Of a stretch of 46,819 nt of DNA, positions 29,580-40,631 are shown one piece after another (the stretch's first letter is position 1; every line of letters begins with the position of its first letter). Origin of the DNA: Candidatus Gracilibacteria bacterium CG12_big_fil_rev_8_21_14_0_65_38_15 (lineage in GTDB: Bacteria; Patescibacteriota; Gracilibacteria; BD1-5; UBA2023). A program made the position numbers and the translations under genes. The DNA lies in NCBI GenBank assembly GCA_002771035.1, contig PCUR01000003.1:1-46819 (forward strand), read 5' to 3'. Under the pieces are notes generated by a model that saw only the letters and a list, made by a program, of their open reading frames with translations, was not told where the DNA came from and did no database searches.

Positions 29580-31118
29580 TTAATTAAAGAATCGTATCTT
29601 ATCAGCACTGGGATGACTCTTGAGTTTTTCAAGAGTTTTTGCTTCAATCTGACGAACACGTTCACGTGTTACTCAGAATTCTTTTCCGACTTCTTCGAGC
29701 GTATGAATCTCACCTCCATCGAGCCCAAAACGCATGATGACAATCTTTCGTTCGCGAGGAGTAAGGAAATCGAGCATCTCATAGAGATTTTCTTTCAGAA
29801 GTGTAAGATTTGCAGCCTTGTCCGGAGTAAGATATTTATCATCTTCTACAAAGTCTCCAAGAGTCGTATCCTCCTCGCCTCCGACAGGAGAATCGAGAGA
29901 GAGGATATCCTGGGAGATACGCATAATCTGGCGTACTTTTCGGATGTCCATATCGAGTTCCAGAGCAAGTTCCTCCATAAGAGGTTCTCGAGCAAGTTCT
30001 TGAGTGAGTCGTCGGAAAGTATGAGTAAAACGATTGATTGTTTCTACCATATGAACCGGAACACGAATTGTTCGAGCTTGATCGGCGATTGCTCGAGTTA
30101 CTCATTGTCGGATCCACCAAGTAGCATAAGTAGAGAATTTGAATCCCTTTTCCGGGTCAAATTTATCTACCGCACGGAATAAACCAACATTTCATTCTTG
30201 AATAAGGTCAAGAAGTCCGAGACCACGCCCCATATATTTTTTTGCAATACTTACAACGAGACGGAGATTCGCTTCGGCAAGTTTCTTTCGAGCGTCCTGT
30301 GAACCTTTCTTGATGAGACGACCGAGACGTACCTCTTCTTCAGCATCGATGAGATGGAATCGTCCAATCTCATTTAGATACATTCTAATGGAATCATCTG
30401 AAATATCAGAAAGATCTATTTCTTGAGCTTTTTCTTCACTCGTATGACCTGGTTTAAATATTTCATCTTTATCGAAACTGTCGACAATTTCGATATTAAG
30501 TTTCATAAGACGTGTATAGATTTCATCGAGCTTATCGACATCATCTTCTGCATGGGGCATAGCAGCAAGAAGCTCATCATAGGTGATTTTCCCTTCCACC
30601 TTTCCTTTTTTTATAAGGAGTTGAAGATTTTCAGAAAGTCCTTCGAGCAACTCTGCAGGTACGGAAATATCGATGAATTTCTGAAGTCCTTTTCCGACTC
30701 GTCTTTTGTCGGCGCTTCGATCGATGGGTACTTTTTTAAGTCATCGTTCTCGTTTTTTTCTTCCTGTTCATTCATCTTCATCCTCATCTTCATCTTCTTC
30801 ATCTTCATCTTCATCTTCAAAATCTATAAGATCATCTTCCAAGAGAATTAAATCTTCATCTTTAAGTGGAAGTATGTCGTCTTCTACAACAATAACCTCA
30901 TCTTCATCCTCATCAATATGTATATCATCATGAGAATGATCATCTTCTTTATCATCATGTGTAACCTCTTTTTTTACGGGAATAGCAGTTATTTCTTTTG
31001 AAGAAATCACTTTTTCTCGAATTTTTCCGAGATCAAAAATCACATCACCACCGATAAGAGTATTAAGATCTATCTCTTCTATGTGACTTACATCTTTTTT
31101 AGAATCCTTTTTTGACAT
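29580..31118 (-). CDS. rpoD: RNA polymerase primary sigma factor
   Basis: 512 aa. N-terminal 120 residues include a low-complexity acidic run of D and E (about residues 85-117). Region 1.2 onward is standard: [74 protein letters not shown] (region 2, -10 recognition), [10 protein letters not shown], region 3, and [18 protein letters not shown] plus [19 protein letters not shown] (region 4, -35 recognition). Several UGA-Gly at conserved glycines, e.g. QEGN and FGVTRER. Starts 33 nt after dnaG, the classic macromolecular-synthesis pairing. The promoters listed here fit this sigma. Confidence 0.97.
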
Positions 31119-31151
31119 TGTTGATAAGGAAAAATATTAAATATGTTTCTT

Positions 31152-32834
31152 TTAATTAAATTTCACTCCTATTTTTTTCGCTTTTTCTTGGAGTTTATGA
31201 CGCTCAATCATATATTCTGTACTGTTCGGATCGATATTTTCAAGAAGTATTTTCTTTTCTTGTTCAAAACAGATTTTGTTGAGATAACCAATAAGCTCCA
31301 GAAATTTCTGAGTAATAATTTCCTGAGAAAGACTCGCATTATCCTCCTCGATAAAAAGTTCTATGGCAGAAAGGCGATCGAGGTCTATAGCACCGTTATT
31401 TTTTCCGGATTCTCTCTCAGAGAGGAGATTTTTAATTACGAAAAAAGAGGGAATAGACATTCCATCCTCGAGAGTATACTGAAATTTCTCTAAAAACAAG
31501 TCAAAATAGCCATAAAGTCGCATATATCCTCCAAGAAGTTCCGTTCTTTCAAAACTCGTCTGTTTTTTTACATCTTCAATAATGCGTTTTTCTCGAAAAT
31601 TCTTGAGTTCGCTATAAAGTACATCAGTGCTTAGATTAAGTATCTTTCCAATCTCTCGAATATAAGCATCAATCTCAATAGGATTTTTGATATGTTTGAG
31701 CATTTTTTTAAGCTCTTCCCAGATGGCTTTTTTCCCAGTCATCTGTGTAATATCGTACTTTTTTGCTCACTCTTTTATATAGAAAGCTATCGGTGTGAGT
31801 GCTTTTTTCATTTCTTCTTGGAAATCTCCTCCAGATTTTATAAATTCGTCAGGGTCTTTCGCATCAGGAAGGGATATAACATAGATATCAAGATCTTCAT
31901 TATAGAGATTTTCCAAACTTTTGAAAGTTGCTTCTACTCCTGCTTTATCTCAGTCGAGACAGAGATAAAGTTTTTTGGTGAATCGTTTAATAAGTGTAAT
32001 ATGTTCCTTAGTTAGAGCGGTTCAACTGATACCAACGGTATTATAAATATTAGCCTGATGGAGTGCGACCGTATCCATTTGTCATTCAACAATAATAACA
32101 CTTTGTTCTTTCGCAATAGTACTCTTCGCGAGATGAAATCCGTAAAGAATCGCACTTTTATTGAAAATATCAGAAACCGGAGAATTGAGATATTTTGGTT
32201 CTCATTTGTCGGTAATTCGTCCAGTAAAAGCAACGGTATGACCAGCGAAGTTTGCGATAGGGAAAATAATTCGTCCATAGAATTTATCTCGTCCAGGTCC
32301 GACGAAGATTCCGGAATCGATAATGGCTTGTTCGGTAAAACCTTTATCTTTCATTCGAGTAAAGAGCTCGCGAGGATTTCCAGAATAACCGAGACCGAAA
32401 CGATCGATGGTTTCTCGTGAGATTCCTCGATTCAGAAGGTAATTGAGTTTTTCTTTATTCTCATCCCGAAGGATTTCTTCACGGTAAAAATCGGTAGCGA
32501 TGCGATACATATCGTAAATATCGCCGGTTTTCTCTCCTCGTTCTTTGTAATAATCGGTCTTGAGTTCCACTCCCGCTTCTTTTGCGAGAATATGCAATGC
32601 TTCGGAAAATTCTATTTTTTCCATTTCCATGAGGAATCGGATTGGTCCGCCTCCGTGATGACAGGAAAAACAATAGGCGAGATTCTTGACCGGAGAGATG
32701 ACAAAGGAAGCGGTTTTTTCGCTATGAAAAGGGCAAAGAGCCTTGTAATTAACTCCTGCTTTTTTCATCTGGACATAACGTCCGGCGAGCTCGACGATAT
32801 TGATTTTGGATTCTATTTCTTGTGAGATGGACAT
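31152..32834 (-). CDS. dnaG: DNA primase
   Basis: Makes RNA primers at the replication fork. 560 aa. N-terminal zinc ribbon CPFHSEKTASF and CFSCHHGGG; core with YLLNRGISRETIDRFGLGYS, YGRIIFPIANFAGHTVAFTGR; TOPRIM with IIVEGQMDTVALHQA and LCLDGDKAG, where the Gly between the two metal-binding Asp is a UGA codon. The C-terminal helicase-binding part is short. About five UGA codons in all. ATG 32834 is the family start. It lies 66 nt after the methyltransferase and 33 nt before rpoD. Confidence 0.97.
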
Positions 32835-32900
32835 GAAAGAATCGTGTAGAAATGAATATTTCGATGGATTATATGCGGATTTAGTGAAAATACAACCGCT

Positions 32901-33533
32901 TTATTCGCTTTTTATGAGAGATACGATATTTTTCTCATTTTCAAATACTCTATTCTCGATAATCGCAAATCCGCTTTCTCGGAATAAACTCTTCAATTCT
33001 TCGAGAACGAATCCATGATAGTAGCGATTATGCGCTCCGATTTTAATTCCGAAATTTCCGTTTCATTCATAGTTTTTTTCATACTTCGAAAAAAGGGTTC
33101 CTCCCATCAGATTCCAGTTTGTCATCATGATTATTCCTCCTGGTGAAAGGAGTTTTTTTGCTTTCAAAAGCACTTCTTTTCGTTCCTCTTTTGTATGTAG
33201 ATGGTGAAATGATGCAATAAATACAATGAATTGATAGGAATTTCTGGAAAGCTCACCCATATGATTCATATCAAGAACTTTGAAAACATTCTCCGGATGA
33301 AGTTTCCGAGCTTCATGTATCATTCCGGAGGATTCATCGATTCCGATGTAGGAGTAGGGAAGTCCAGAGGTTTCGAGTGTTTCCAAAAACCTCCCGTTTC
33401 CACATCCGACATCGAGAATAGATATTTTCCCGGAAGAATGATTCTTTATATATTCCATAAAATACTCAATTTCACCCCATCGGAGATTTTTTCTCGACTC
33501 TGAGAATGTAGAAGCGAAAGCATCGTAGGACAT
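32901..33533 (-). CDS. SAM-dependent methyltransferase (class I)
   Basis: 210 aa, UGA at 33063. Motif I ILDVGCGNGRFLETL, acidic loop after strand 2 YIGIDESSGMI, motif post-II FKVLDMNHMG, then FIASFHHLHTKEERKEVL and LLSPGGIIMMTNWNLMGG. This resembles the family acting on small molecules or the tRNA methyltransferase type (TRM9/ALKBH8-like GID-SSGMI and HHLHT patterns). Substrate not determined. ATG overlaps the Rrf2 stop (TAATG). Confidence 0.88.
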
Positions 33534-33901
33534 TATAATCTCGTAATTTTTAAAATAGTATCGAACCCTCGTTGGATATTGGCAATAGTCGGAGTAATTC
33601 CGCAAGTTTCTGATGAGCTACAAGTTCCATGGGAACAAACAGCAATACTCAAATCTTCTCAAACCGCCGAAAGTATATCGTACACGGAAATATCTTTTTT
33701 TACGAGTTCTACTCCTCCATATCGTCCTTTGTGCGAAATTATAATACCTGTTTTTTCAAGTTTATTCGCAGTTTTTCGGAGAAACGGCTCTTTTATACCG
33801 AGTTTTTCGCTTATCGCATTGATGGTATGGGTTCCAGGATTATGAATCAGGTGCTTCACGAGCAGAAGAGCATATTCTCCAGAAGAAGAGATTTTGAGCA
33901 T
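33533..33901 (-). CDS. Rrf2 family iron-sulfur regulator (IscR-like)
   Basis: 122 aa, UGA at 33659. N-terminal winged helix: SSSGEYALLLVKHLI, INAISEKLGIKEPFLRKTANKLEKTGII, HKGRYGGVELVK. The C-terminal loop AVCSHGTCSSSETCG has three Cys spaced C-x5-C-x5-C, the cluster ligands of IscR. Predicted to sense an Fe-S cluster (iron or oxidative state) and control transcription. No isc or suf gene is in the window, so its targets are elsewhere or are the cotranscribed genes. Confidence 0.9.
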
Positions 33902-33913
33902 AGGAAAAAGGGT

Positions 33914-34798
33914 TTATCCAAAATATTTCTTGAGTACATTCGGATTCTTATTCCACTTGGACATAGTTTTGACTCGAAGGAGGATATAGACTTTCTTTTC
34001 GAGAATCTTCTCGAGCTCGATCCGAGCGAGCTTTCCAATATTCTGAAGTACCGCTCATTGTTTTCCTATGAGGATATTCTTCTGGGAATCTTTGGAAACA
34101 TAAAGCATAACGAGTGCTTTTATCATACCGTCTTCCTCCACGAGATCATCCACATCCACGAGGATATCGTACGGGAGCTCTTCGCCGAGCGAGAGGAATA
34201 TCTTTTCGCGGATAATCTCGCGGATACGGGTTTCCATATCTTGGTCGGTATAATAGTCCTCATCATAGAAAAGCGGTCCGGTCGGAAGTGATTTCTTGAT
34301 GGTCGCGAGGAGTTCGTCGAATCCGTTTTTGTTTCGGGAAGATATGCAAATCGCATCTTTTCTGGCTTCGGTTGCGTGACCGAGATCGCACTTAGAATAG
34401 ACGAGAATAACCGGTTTCTTCACTCATTTGAGGAGCTCGCTGATTTTTTCCTCCTCCTGTCCGCGTTGTCTGGAGATATCTATGAATCGGACAATAATAT
34501 CGGCATCTTCAAGAGCATTCGCCGCCTGACTGTTGATAATGATATTAAGTTCTTCTTTGGATTCATGGATACCGGGAGTGTCAAAAAAAATAACCTGAGA
34601 TTCCATATCATTATAGATTCCTCGAATGGTTTTCTGAGTCGTTTGTGGTTTCGGCGAAACAGCACTGACTTTCTCATCTATGAGTGCGTTGATGAAAGTG
34701 GATTTCCCAGAGTTCGGTCGCCCGATAAGTGCAACATATCCAACTTTTTTATGGATGAGCGGTTTTATAAACTGGGATATATCGAGTTCTGTTGCCAT
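33914..34798 (-). CDS. era: GTPase Era
   Basis: 16S rRNA-binding GTPase needed for small-subunit assembly. 294 aa, UGA at 34055 and 34424. G1 GRPNSGKST, switch region TTQKTIRG, G3 DTPGIHES, G4 as SKCD (usually NKxD), G5 SSRN. C-terminal KH domain with GKQGAVLQNIGKLARIELEKIL and KVYILLRVKT, where the UGA encodes the Gly after Gln. ATG 34798 is the family start. First gene of the minus-strand information cluster. Confidence 0.96.
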
Positions 34799-34864
34799 GA
34801 ATAATGAAAGTTTGATAGGATATTTATAGAGCGTGAGTATATATATTTTTTCGATAATAACAAA

Positions 34865-34892
34865 AATAAACTCCCAAACTTTGGGAGTTTAT
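34865..34892 (-). terminator. Intrinsic terminator of the PilB-like gene
   Basis: Near-perfect palindrome AATAAACTCCCAAA / TTTGGGAGTTTATT just after the stop at 34909, with a very small loop. Confidence 0.7.
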
Positions 34893-34908
34893 TGTATAAA
34901 AAATATTT

Positions 34909-36246
34909 TTATCCGCCGAGCACTTGGAGTATTTCCTCCAGACTTACTTCTCCGAGAACGAGTTTTATGAGCGCATCGTCTTTAATGGTAATCATCCCAT
35001 CTCCGATGGCTTGGATTTCTAGTTGTGTTTTGGAAGCGTGTGCGAGAACCATTTTCTCGATTCCTTCGGTCATTTCGAGAATCTCGAAAAATCCAGTACG
35101 TCCTTTATGTCCCTTATGACTACATTTTTCACATCCACCCTCGAGAGCCCGGTAGAACATAAGATCGTCCGGTTCGCTCACGTATTTCCCGATACGGGAA
35201 AGTACCTTTTTCTTCGTAAGTTCATCGGGTTTATAGGCTACTTTACAGTGTGGACAGAGTTTTCGAGCGAGACGTTGTGAAACGATAAGCCGAAGACTGG
35301 AAGTAATGAGAAGCGGATCGATTCCAAGATTCGTGAGACGTTGAAGTGTATTGACGGTAGAATTTGCATGGATAGTGGAAAATACCAAATGTCCGGTAAT
35401 GGAGGCCTCGACTGCGAGACGAGCGGTTTCGGAATCTCGGATTTCCCCGACCATGATAATATCGGGATCCTGACGGAGCAGACTTCGGAGTCCATCGGCG
35501 AAGTTGAATCCGATCTGCGGATTGATCTGGGTATGATTTACTCACTTGATTCGGTATTCGACCGGATCCTCGAGCGTGGAAATATTCTTTTCCTCGGGAT
35601 CAAATCGAGAAAGCATAGAATAGAGTGTCGTGGATTTCCCCGAACCAGTCGGACCGACGATAAGCACGAGACCAAATTGGTTTTCGAGATGTTTTTTGAT
35701 TTTTACCATATTCATCGGAAGGACTCCGATAGACCGAAGATCCATAAGTTCACTCTCTTTGCGGAGAAGTCGGATAACCACTTTTTCTCCGTAAATAGTA
35801 GGGATAACACTGACTCGGAGATCGACATTTTTCTCACTTGAGGCATCATGATAGGTTGCTTTTCCATCCTGAGGAAGACGTTGTTCATCGATTTTTAATC
35901 CTGAAAGAATCTTGATTTTAGCGATGAGCGGAGCTTTTTCGTAAGCGGAAAATCGTCCGTATTCGACAAAACGTCCATCGACACGAATTCGTACGAGAAG
36001 TCCGTCTTCTTCTGGTTCTATATGGATATCGGAAGCTCCAAGCGAAAGCGCTTTCGCAAAAATACTATCGAGTTCCACGAGAGTGTTTCCGATAGATCAA
36101 CCTGTCGTATCGGCGCTTGGCGAATACGTCTTGTTTACGGAAGATAGAGGAGTTCCTTGCATAAGAGCATCATTTTTCTTTCCGATTCATTTGAAGACAT
36201 CGGTCATTTTTGTGATAGCATCCTGAATTTTTGGAGAAAGAGACAT
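34909..36246 (-). CDS. Type IV pilus/type II secretion assembly ATPase (PilB/GspE-like)
   Basis: 445 aa with UGA near 35539, 36097 and at 36187. Shorter than usual (about 560) because the N-terminal GspE/PilB N-domain is missing; it begins with a short helix MSLSPKIQDAITKMTDVFKG. Core: GASDIHIEPEEDGLLVRIRVDG, LRVSVIPTIYGEKVVIRLL, Walker A IVGPTGSGKST, Asp box NISTLEDPVEY, Walker B LLRQDPDIIMVGEIRD, His box TGHLVFSTIHANS, and a CPHCK/CEKC zinc site. Powers pilus polymerisation or DNA/protein transport. No pilin or PilC gene is in the window. Its promoter region is shared with mltG, divergent. Confidence 0.92.
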
Positions 36247-36426
36247 ATTTGAAAGTGATTTGTAGAGAGAGGATATAGTCAATATAGCACATAAATTCGA
36301 TAAACACAAAAATGCGCACCATTTTAGATAAATTACTTTTAATCCTGGAATATATCTTTTCTCACTTCTACTTGAAAAATCCAAAAAAGCACTATACTTT
36401 GTCGGTTATATTCTTTTTTTATTTTC

Positions 36427-37404
36427 ATGAAATTTCTCTCTTTTCTCATATTTTTTACACTGCTCGGAGCCGGATATATTGCTTATGTTTTCCCGCAGAC
36501 TTCTGTAGTGAAACAGGATTTTATAATAAATCGCGGCGATACTTTGGCGAGTCTTCCGAAGAAGCTTTCCATAGAGGCAAATCCCATTTTCTTCAAAATC
36601 TATACTCGGTTTGTCGTCAAAAAATTCACTCTTCAAGCAGGAACGTATTCCATAGGGAAAGACACGACTCTTGAACTACTTTTTTCTCAGATTCTTAAAA
36701 ATCCTATCTCTAAAGATATCACTATCACTTTGCTTCCTGGTTGGAATATATGGGATATAGATGTGTATCTGACAAAAAACGGGATTATACAAGCAGGAGA
36801 TTTTACTACTTCAGCAGAAAATATATCACCAGAAATAAAAAAAACCTTTCCGTTTCTCAGGAAAGCTACTACTTTGGAAGGATTTCTCGTTCCTGATACC
36901 TATCGTATCAGTCCGGAAGCGGGAGCGAATAATATCATCGAGATGCTTCTCGGAGCTTTCAATAACAGAATATACAAGGAGTTTAATTTTGCTTCCAATA
37001 CCTCATTATACGAAACGATTATTTTCGCTTCCATTCTGGAAAAAGAAGAGAAAAACAGTGTAAATAAACCGATAGTTGCAGGGATTCTCCAGAAACGTTA
37101 CCGAGAAAAATGGTTTATCGGTGCGGATGCGACCGTTTGTTACGCATATCGTCTCACTATGACCGATTGTACACCCGCTTTTATCGGAGAACATATCTAT
37201 GATAAAACCGCTTACAATACGAGAAATAGTCTGGATCTTCCGCCGACTCCCATCTCGAATCCGAGCATCGATACTATTTCCGCGACTATCAATTCTGAAT
37301 CGAGCCCATATTACTATTATCTCCATGATAATTCCGGAAATATCCATTATGGAAAAACCCTAGAAGATCATAATAGAAATCGAGTACTATTTCTCGGAAA
37401 ATAA
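36427..37404 (+). CDS. mltG: Endolytic murein transglycosylase MltG
   Basis: Cleaves nascent glycan strands and sets their length at the membrane. 325 aa, no UGA. One N-terminal membrane segment (MKFLSFLIFFTLLGAGYIAYVF is not fully listed here; residues 3-22), a LysM-like part near 30-75, then TLEGFLVPDTYRI, IIFASILEKEEK with the catalytic Glu, DATVCYAYRLTM, YNTRNSLDLPPTPISNPS and YYYYLHDNSGNIHYGKT, all family marks. Shows that the organism has a cell wall peptidoglycan pathway. Confidence 0.95.
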   Translation: MKFLSFLIFFTLLGAGYIAYVFPQTSVVKQDFIINRGDTLASLPKKLSIEANPIFFKIYTRFVVKKFTLQAGTYSIGKDTTLELLFSQILKNPISKDITITLLPGWNIWDIDVYLTKNGIIQAGDFTTSAENISPEIKKTFPFLRKATTLEGFLVPDTYRISPEAGANNIIEMLLGAFNNRIYKEFNFASNTSLYETIIFASILEKEEKNSVNKPIVAGILQKRYREKWFIGADATVCYAYRLTMTDCTPAFIGEHIYDKTAYNTRNSLDLPPTPISNPSIDTISATINSESSPYYYYLHDNSGNIHYGKTLEDHNRNRVLFLGK

Positions 37405-37427
37405 AAAAGGTCGTACAAAGTACGACC
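37403..37427 (-). terminator. Intrinsic terminator of the 37444 small gene
   Basis: Stem GGTCGTAC/GTACGACC with an AAA loop; on the minus strand it is followed by six T. It overlaps the mltG stop. Confidence 0.8.
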
Positions 37428-37443
37428 TGAAGCATATTGTTCG

Positions 37444-37620
37444 TTATGCTTGTTTTTGCATTGCTCCCGTTTGTTGATTTGCGAAGTGTTGTTCACGACG
37501 CAAAGCAAAAATTGTTGGACGAGAACTCGAGCCATGTATATGACTCAATACCGATGGAGGAGGAGTTTGTTTTTGACTCCCTCTAGTAGAAGTTGTTTGA
37601 TGCATTGCATTTCCTAACAT
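37444..37620 (-). CDS. Small Gln/Ser/Thr-rich hypothetical protein
   Basis: 58 aa: MLGNAMHQTTSTRGSQKQ, then a PPP run, HIHGSSSRPTIFALRRE and a Gln-rich end. Probably disordered. It has one of the few Shine-Dalgarno sequences (GGGAG, 8 nt before ATG), a promoter with perfect TATAAT upstream, and its own terminator, so it is a convincing independent transcription unit despite its size. No family recognised. Confidence 0.6.
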   Translation of the reverse strand: MLGNAMHQTTSTRGSQKQTPPPSVLSHIHGSSSRPTIFALRREQHFANQQTGAMQKQA

Positions 37621-37690
37621 ATCCTTAACTCCCTTCTTTTTTGGTTGAACAAAAATTGTATTCGGATTGATTTGTTCCGAAGTGGAGGGG

Positions 37691-37717
37691 ATTATAGCGT
37701 TTTTTTCTTGAAGTCAA
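37691..37717 (-). promoter_or_regulatory. Promoter of the 37444 small gene
   Basis: Minus strand TTGACT (37712-37717), 15-nt spacer, TATAAT (37691-37696); leader about 65 nt. Confidence 0.6.
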
Positions 37718-37723
37718 TATTTT

Positions 37724-38905
37724 CTATCTTTCTTCTAATAGAAGCTTCACGATTTCTATTTTTTCACTTTTTTTCTTCCATACTTTGAGAATGATTTCAT
37801 CACCGGGAACTTTATCCTTGATGATATCTCGAATCGTGACATTGTTCTCGATTGGAATCCCAGCAGCTTCTATAATAATATCTCCACTTTCGAGTCCAGC
37901 CTTGGAAGCAGGAGAATCCACTATGACAGCATCGGGACTATTTATTATAAGATCACCGGAAGTGATATCGATATTCATATTTTTAGCAATATCCGACGTC
38001 AATGAAACGGTTCGGATACCGATAAAAGCCCGTTTGATAACTCCGTTCTTTTCTACGGAATCCACGAGATATCTGACTTCTTTTTCCGAGAGAGGAATAG
38101 CGAATCCGAGACCAGTCGCATTACTCGCGATAGCAGTATTGATTCCTATGACTTTCGCGTCCAGATTCACGAGCGGTCATCCGGAATTTCCTGGATTGAT
38201 AGCCGCATCGGTTTGGATAAGTCCAGTCAGAAGTTCGGTTTCATTGGTCCCCATATCTCCTGCTTCGATGGTACGATTCAGTGCGGAAACGACTCAAAAA
38301 GTCACGGTATTATTGAATTCTGCAAGAGCATTTCCGATAGCTATAAGAAAATCCCCAACCTCGAGAGAAGTTGTACTTTGAGCGAAATCTACCGGTTCTC
38401 GATCGAGGAGTTTTTTCCCGTCCACGTCATAGGTTTGTACGAGAGCAAGGTCGCTCGATGGATCGAAAGCGAGAACCTTCCCTGTAAATTCCTCACCTCA
38501 TGCAGTAATGATGGTATAACTTGCGTTGGGATCAGAAACAACATGTTTGTTCGTGAGAACAAGTCCATCTTTTGTGACGAAAAATCCCGTTCCGCCACCG
38601 ACTTTTCTCCGAATAGTTCCCGATGGTTCAAAGAAGAATCCATACGGATCGGTTTTGTAGGTTTGAATTTCCTTGGAGATAACGATACTGACAACCGAAG
38701 GAGAGATTTTTTTCGCTACCGATTTTACGCTTGTCTCAAGGTTCCCGAGCGATGGAGTCCCTGTTTTTACATTTTCTTTCTGTGAATTTACAGCGGTATT
38801 TTTCGTTCCAGAAAATCCGATTCCTTGAAGGAATATAGTGGAAAAAATCGTTGTAAAGAATGCACAGAGAATAGTCAATATAAAGAGAATATGTGGATTT
38901 TTCAT
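37724..38905 (-). CDS. HtrA/DegP-like trypsin-type serine protease with PDZ domain
   Basis: Envelope quality-control protease, 393 aa. One N-terminal membrane anchor (about residues 7-28), then the catalytic triad: His in LTNKHVV, Asp in SSDLALV, Ser in NPGNSGGPL. The second Gly of GNSGG is encoded by UGA. A single PDZ domain at the C-terminus (VDSPASKAGLESGDIIIEA). Three UGA codons. Full triad indicates an active enzyme outside the membrane. Promoter TTGCAT-16-TATAAT upstream. Confidence 0.95.
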
Positions 38906-38937
38906 ATGTACTAAGTTGGAGGGAAATATATGGCTAT

Positions 38938-38965
38938 ATTATAAAAAATAGCGAAGAATATGCAA
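38938..38965 (-). promoter_or_regulatory. Promoter of the HtrA-like gene
   Basis: Minus strand TTGCAT (38960-38965), 16-nt spacer, TATAAT (38938-38943). Confidence 0.65.
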
Positions 38966-39090
38966 ATCGAAAATAGGAATATGGAAATTCGTTTAAAAAA
39001 GCAATTTGCTTTTTTATATTTTTTGAGTATAGAATATTTAGTTCACAGTTGTTTTTATACTACATTTTTATCTACAGAACCCGAGAAAAT

Positions 39091-39768
39091 ATGAAAGCAT
39101 CAAATTCTCTCATTGCACTTGATATCGGAGCAGGGAACACTACTTTTGGAAGAGATCTCCGGAGACTCAATCCTCAGATTGGAACAGTCATTTGTGCTGA
39201 TCCTTATATAGAAAAGAAATATGAAGAATATAACTCGATAGGATTGTTATTAGGGACGACAGTGCATAATATCAGAGTTGCTCTTTCAAAGCTCACAAAG
39301 GTTTCAACATCTCGAGAAGTGGAAGAGGTAATCCAAAACTCGAAAAAAGGTGTTTTTAAAGCTATTGCTACCTATGAAAATACCTGACTTCCGGATGAAT
39401 CGGTAGATATTGTTACACTTAATTCACCACATCCTTTAACTGCACCATCCGGTTCGGATTTTGATGAGTTATCACGAATTCTTAAAAGATGAGGGATATT
39501 CTATTTTGGGCATTCCACCGATATTCATCATGCATTCGATGAAGGACAAATGAAGCTTATAGGGAAATGAGGATTTTCTAGAAGCATACAAGAGGCAGTT
39601 ATGGAGAAACAAAATCTTGTATTTCCTATGAGTCCAGTGATACGTTCGAATGTTAAGACGAAATATTTTCGCGATGCATGATACGGAGCATCTTCCATAA
39701 ATTATATATATCAGAGAAATTGAGGTCCACGCCTTAATCCAAATTGGAAGGCTTGGATAAAAGAGTAG
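39091..39768 (+). CDS. Putative SAM-dependent methyltransferase-like protein
   Basis: 225 aa with many UGA codons (at least six, near 39385, 39490, 39568 and later). N-terminal LIALDIGAGNTTFGRDLRRL looks like motif I of the Rossmann methyltransferase fold, TVICADPY like motif II, VDIVTLNSPHPL like motif IV, and LKRGGIFYFGHS like the strand-5 turn. The fold is inferred from these; catalytic identity is not shown. High UGA density is notable. ATG 39091 is preferred over upstream in-frame starts for its Rossmann-like beginning. Confidence 0.65.
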
Positions 39769-39799
39769 GAATCAAAGAACCCCCTACTTATAGAAAAAT

Positions 39800-39827
39800 T
39801 TGCCAAAAACATATTTTCCCCTATGTT
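39800..39827 (+). promoter_or_regulatory. Promoter of the DUF84 gene, repeated at 41443
   Basis: TTGCCA (39800-39805), 16-nt spacer, TATGTT (39822-39827). The 21 nt at 39791-39811 are identical to 41434-41454 at the leader RNA promoter. Confidence 0.6.
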
Positions 39828-39875
39828 AATTCCATAGTTAATGGATGTATATTCTTATTTTCTCAGTCATTTTTT

Positions 39876-40421
39876 ATGATAATCGCCATCGGAACGACTA
39901 GTTCCCCGAAAGTAGCCGGAGTTCAGGAAGCGATCAACGTTTGTCCATATTTTGATGACAATCGAGGAAATATCGAATATATCCTGGAGAAAGTTCCATC
40001 CGATGTAGCAGATATGCCACTCTCACTCGAAGTGACGCTTGAATGAGCGCGTAATCGTGCCATGAACCTCCGAAAAAAATGAATCGAAGCCGATTTCTAT
40101 GTCGGAATCGAAGGAGGAGTCTGGTCGGTACTCAATAAGAAAGTTCTCGGAGGAACTATTTTCATCATCGATAAAAAAGGAGAAGAACACTTCGGAATCT
40201 CTCAGGTTATGGAAGTTCCGCCGATCATAGAAAAAATGCTTTACGAAGAAGGAAAAGAACTCTGACCGGCTATGGAAGCACTCAAATGAAGCGTTCACAG
40301 CAGGAGCGAAGAGGGAAGTATGGGTGCATGGTCCGACAATATGCTCGTCCGAAAAGATGAATTCACCCTCGCTTTCAAGGCGGCGATCAGTCCATTTTTC
40401 AATGAATACTATAAGCTATAA
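39876..40421 (+). CDS. Non-canonical purine NTP phosphatase, DUF84/YjjX family
   Basis: 181 aa with four UGA codons (40044, near 40080, 40263 and 40287). Start MIIAIGTTSSPKVAGVQEAI, then the characteristic MPLSLEVTLEGARNRAMNL and ADFYVGIEGGVW. The family hydrolyses ITP and XTP and cleans the nucleotide pool. Fits beside the nucleoside kinase downstream. ATG 39876 chosen because the protein family begins here; the upstream extension runs through the promoter. Confidence 0.85.
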
Positions 40422-40431
40422 GACTTCAGTA

Positions 40432-40550
40432 AAATGCGAACTTTGAGTTCAAACTGTACGCTTCCTCGTTCTCTGTACAAGTCGTACAGTTCACTCTGGT
40501 ACGTAGTTTTCACACAAATTTCATCATTTTTCAGAAGTCTCTGGATTTTT
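40432..40550. repeat. Dispersed intergenic repeat, copy 2
   Basis: Matches 9669-9790 in the same orientation (GCGAACTTTG, TTCCTCGTTCTC, AGTCGTAC, ACAAATTTCAT and TTTTTCAG blocks). Located just after the DUF84 stop. Confidence 0.7.
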
Positions 40551-40594
40551 GTGGAATAACTTCTCAGAATTTGCGAATTATTCCAATTTGCGAT

Positions 40595-40615
40595 ATACTT
40601 ATTTCGTATAAGTAT
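40595..40615. promoter_or_regulatory. 8-bp inverted repeat upstream of the nucleoside kinase
   Basis: ATACTTAT-TTCGT-ATAAGTAT, 17 nt before the ATG at 40632. Position fits an operator or a leader hairpin that affects initiation; no regulator is identified. Confidence 0.4.
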
Positions 40616-40631
40616 TCCATAAATAGCGAAT

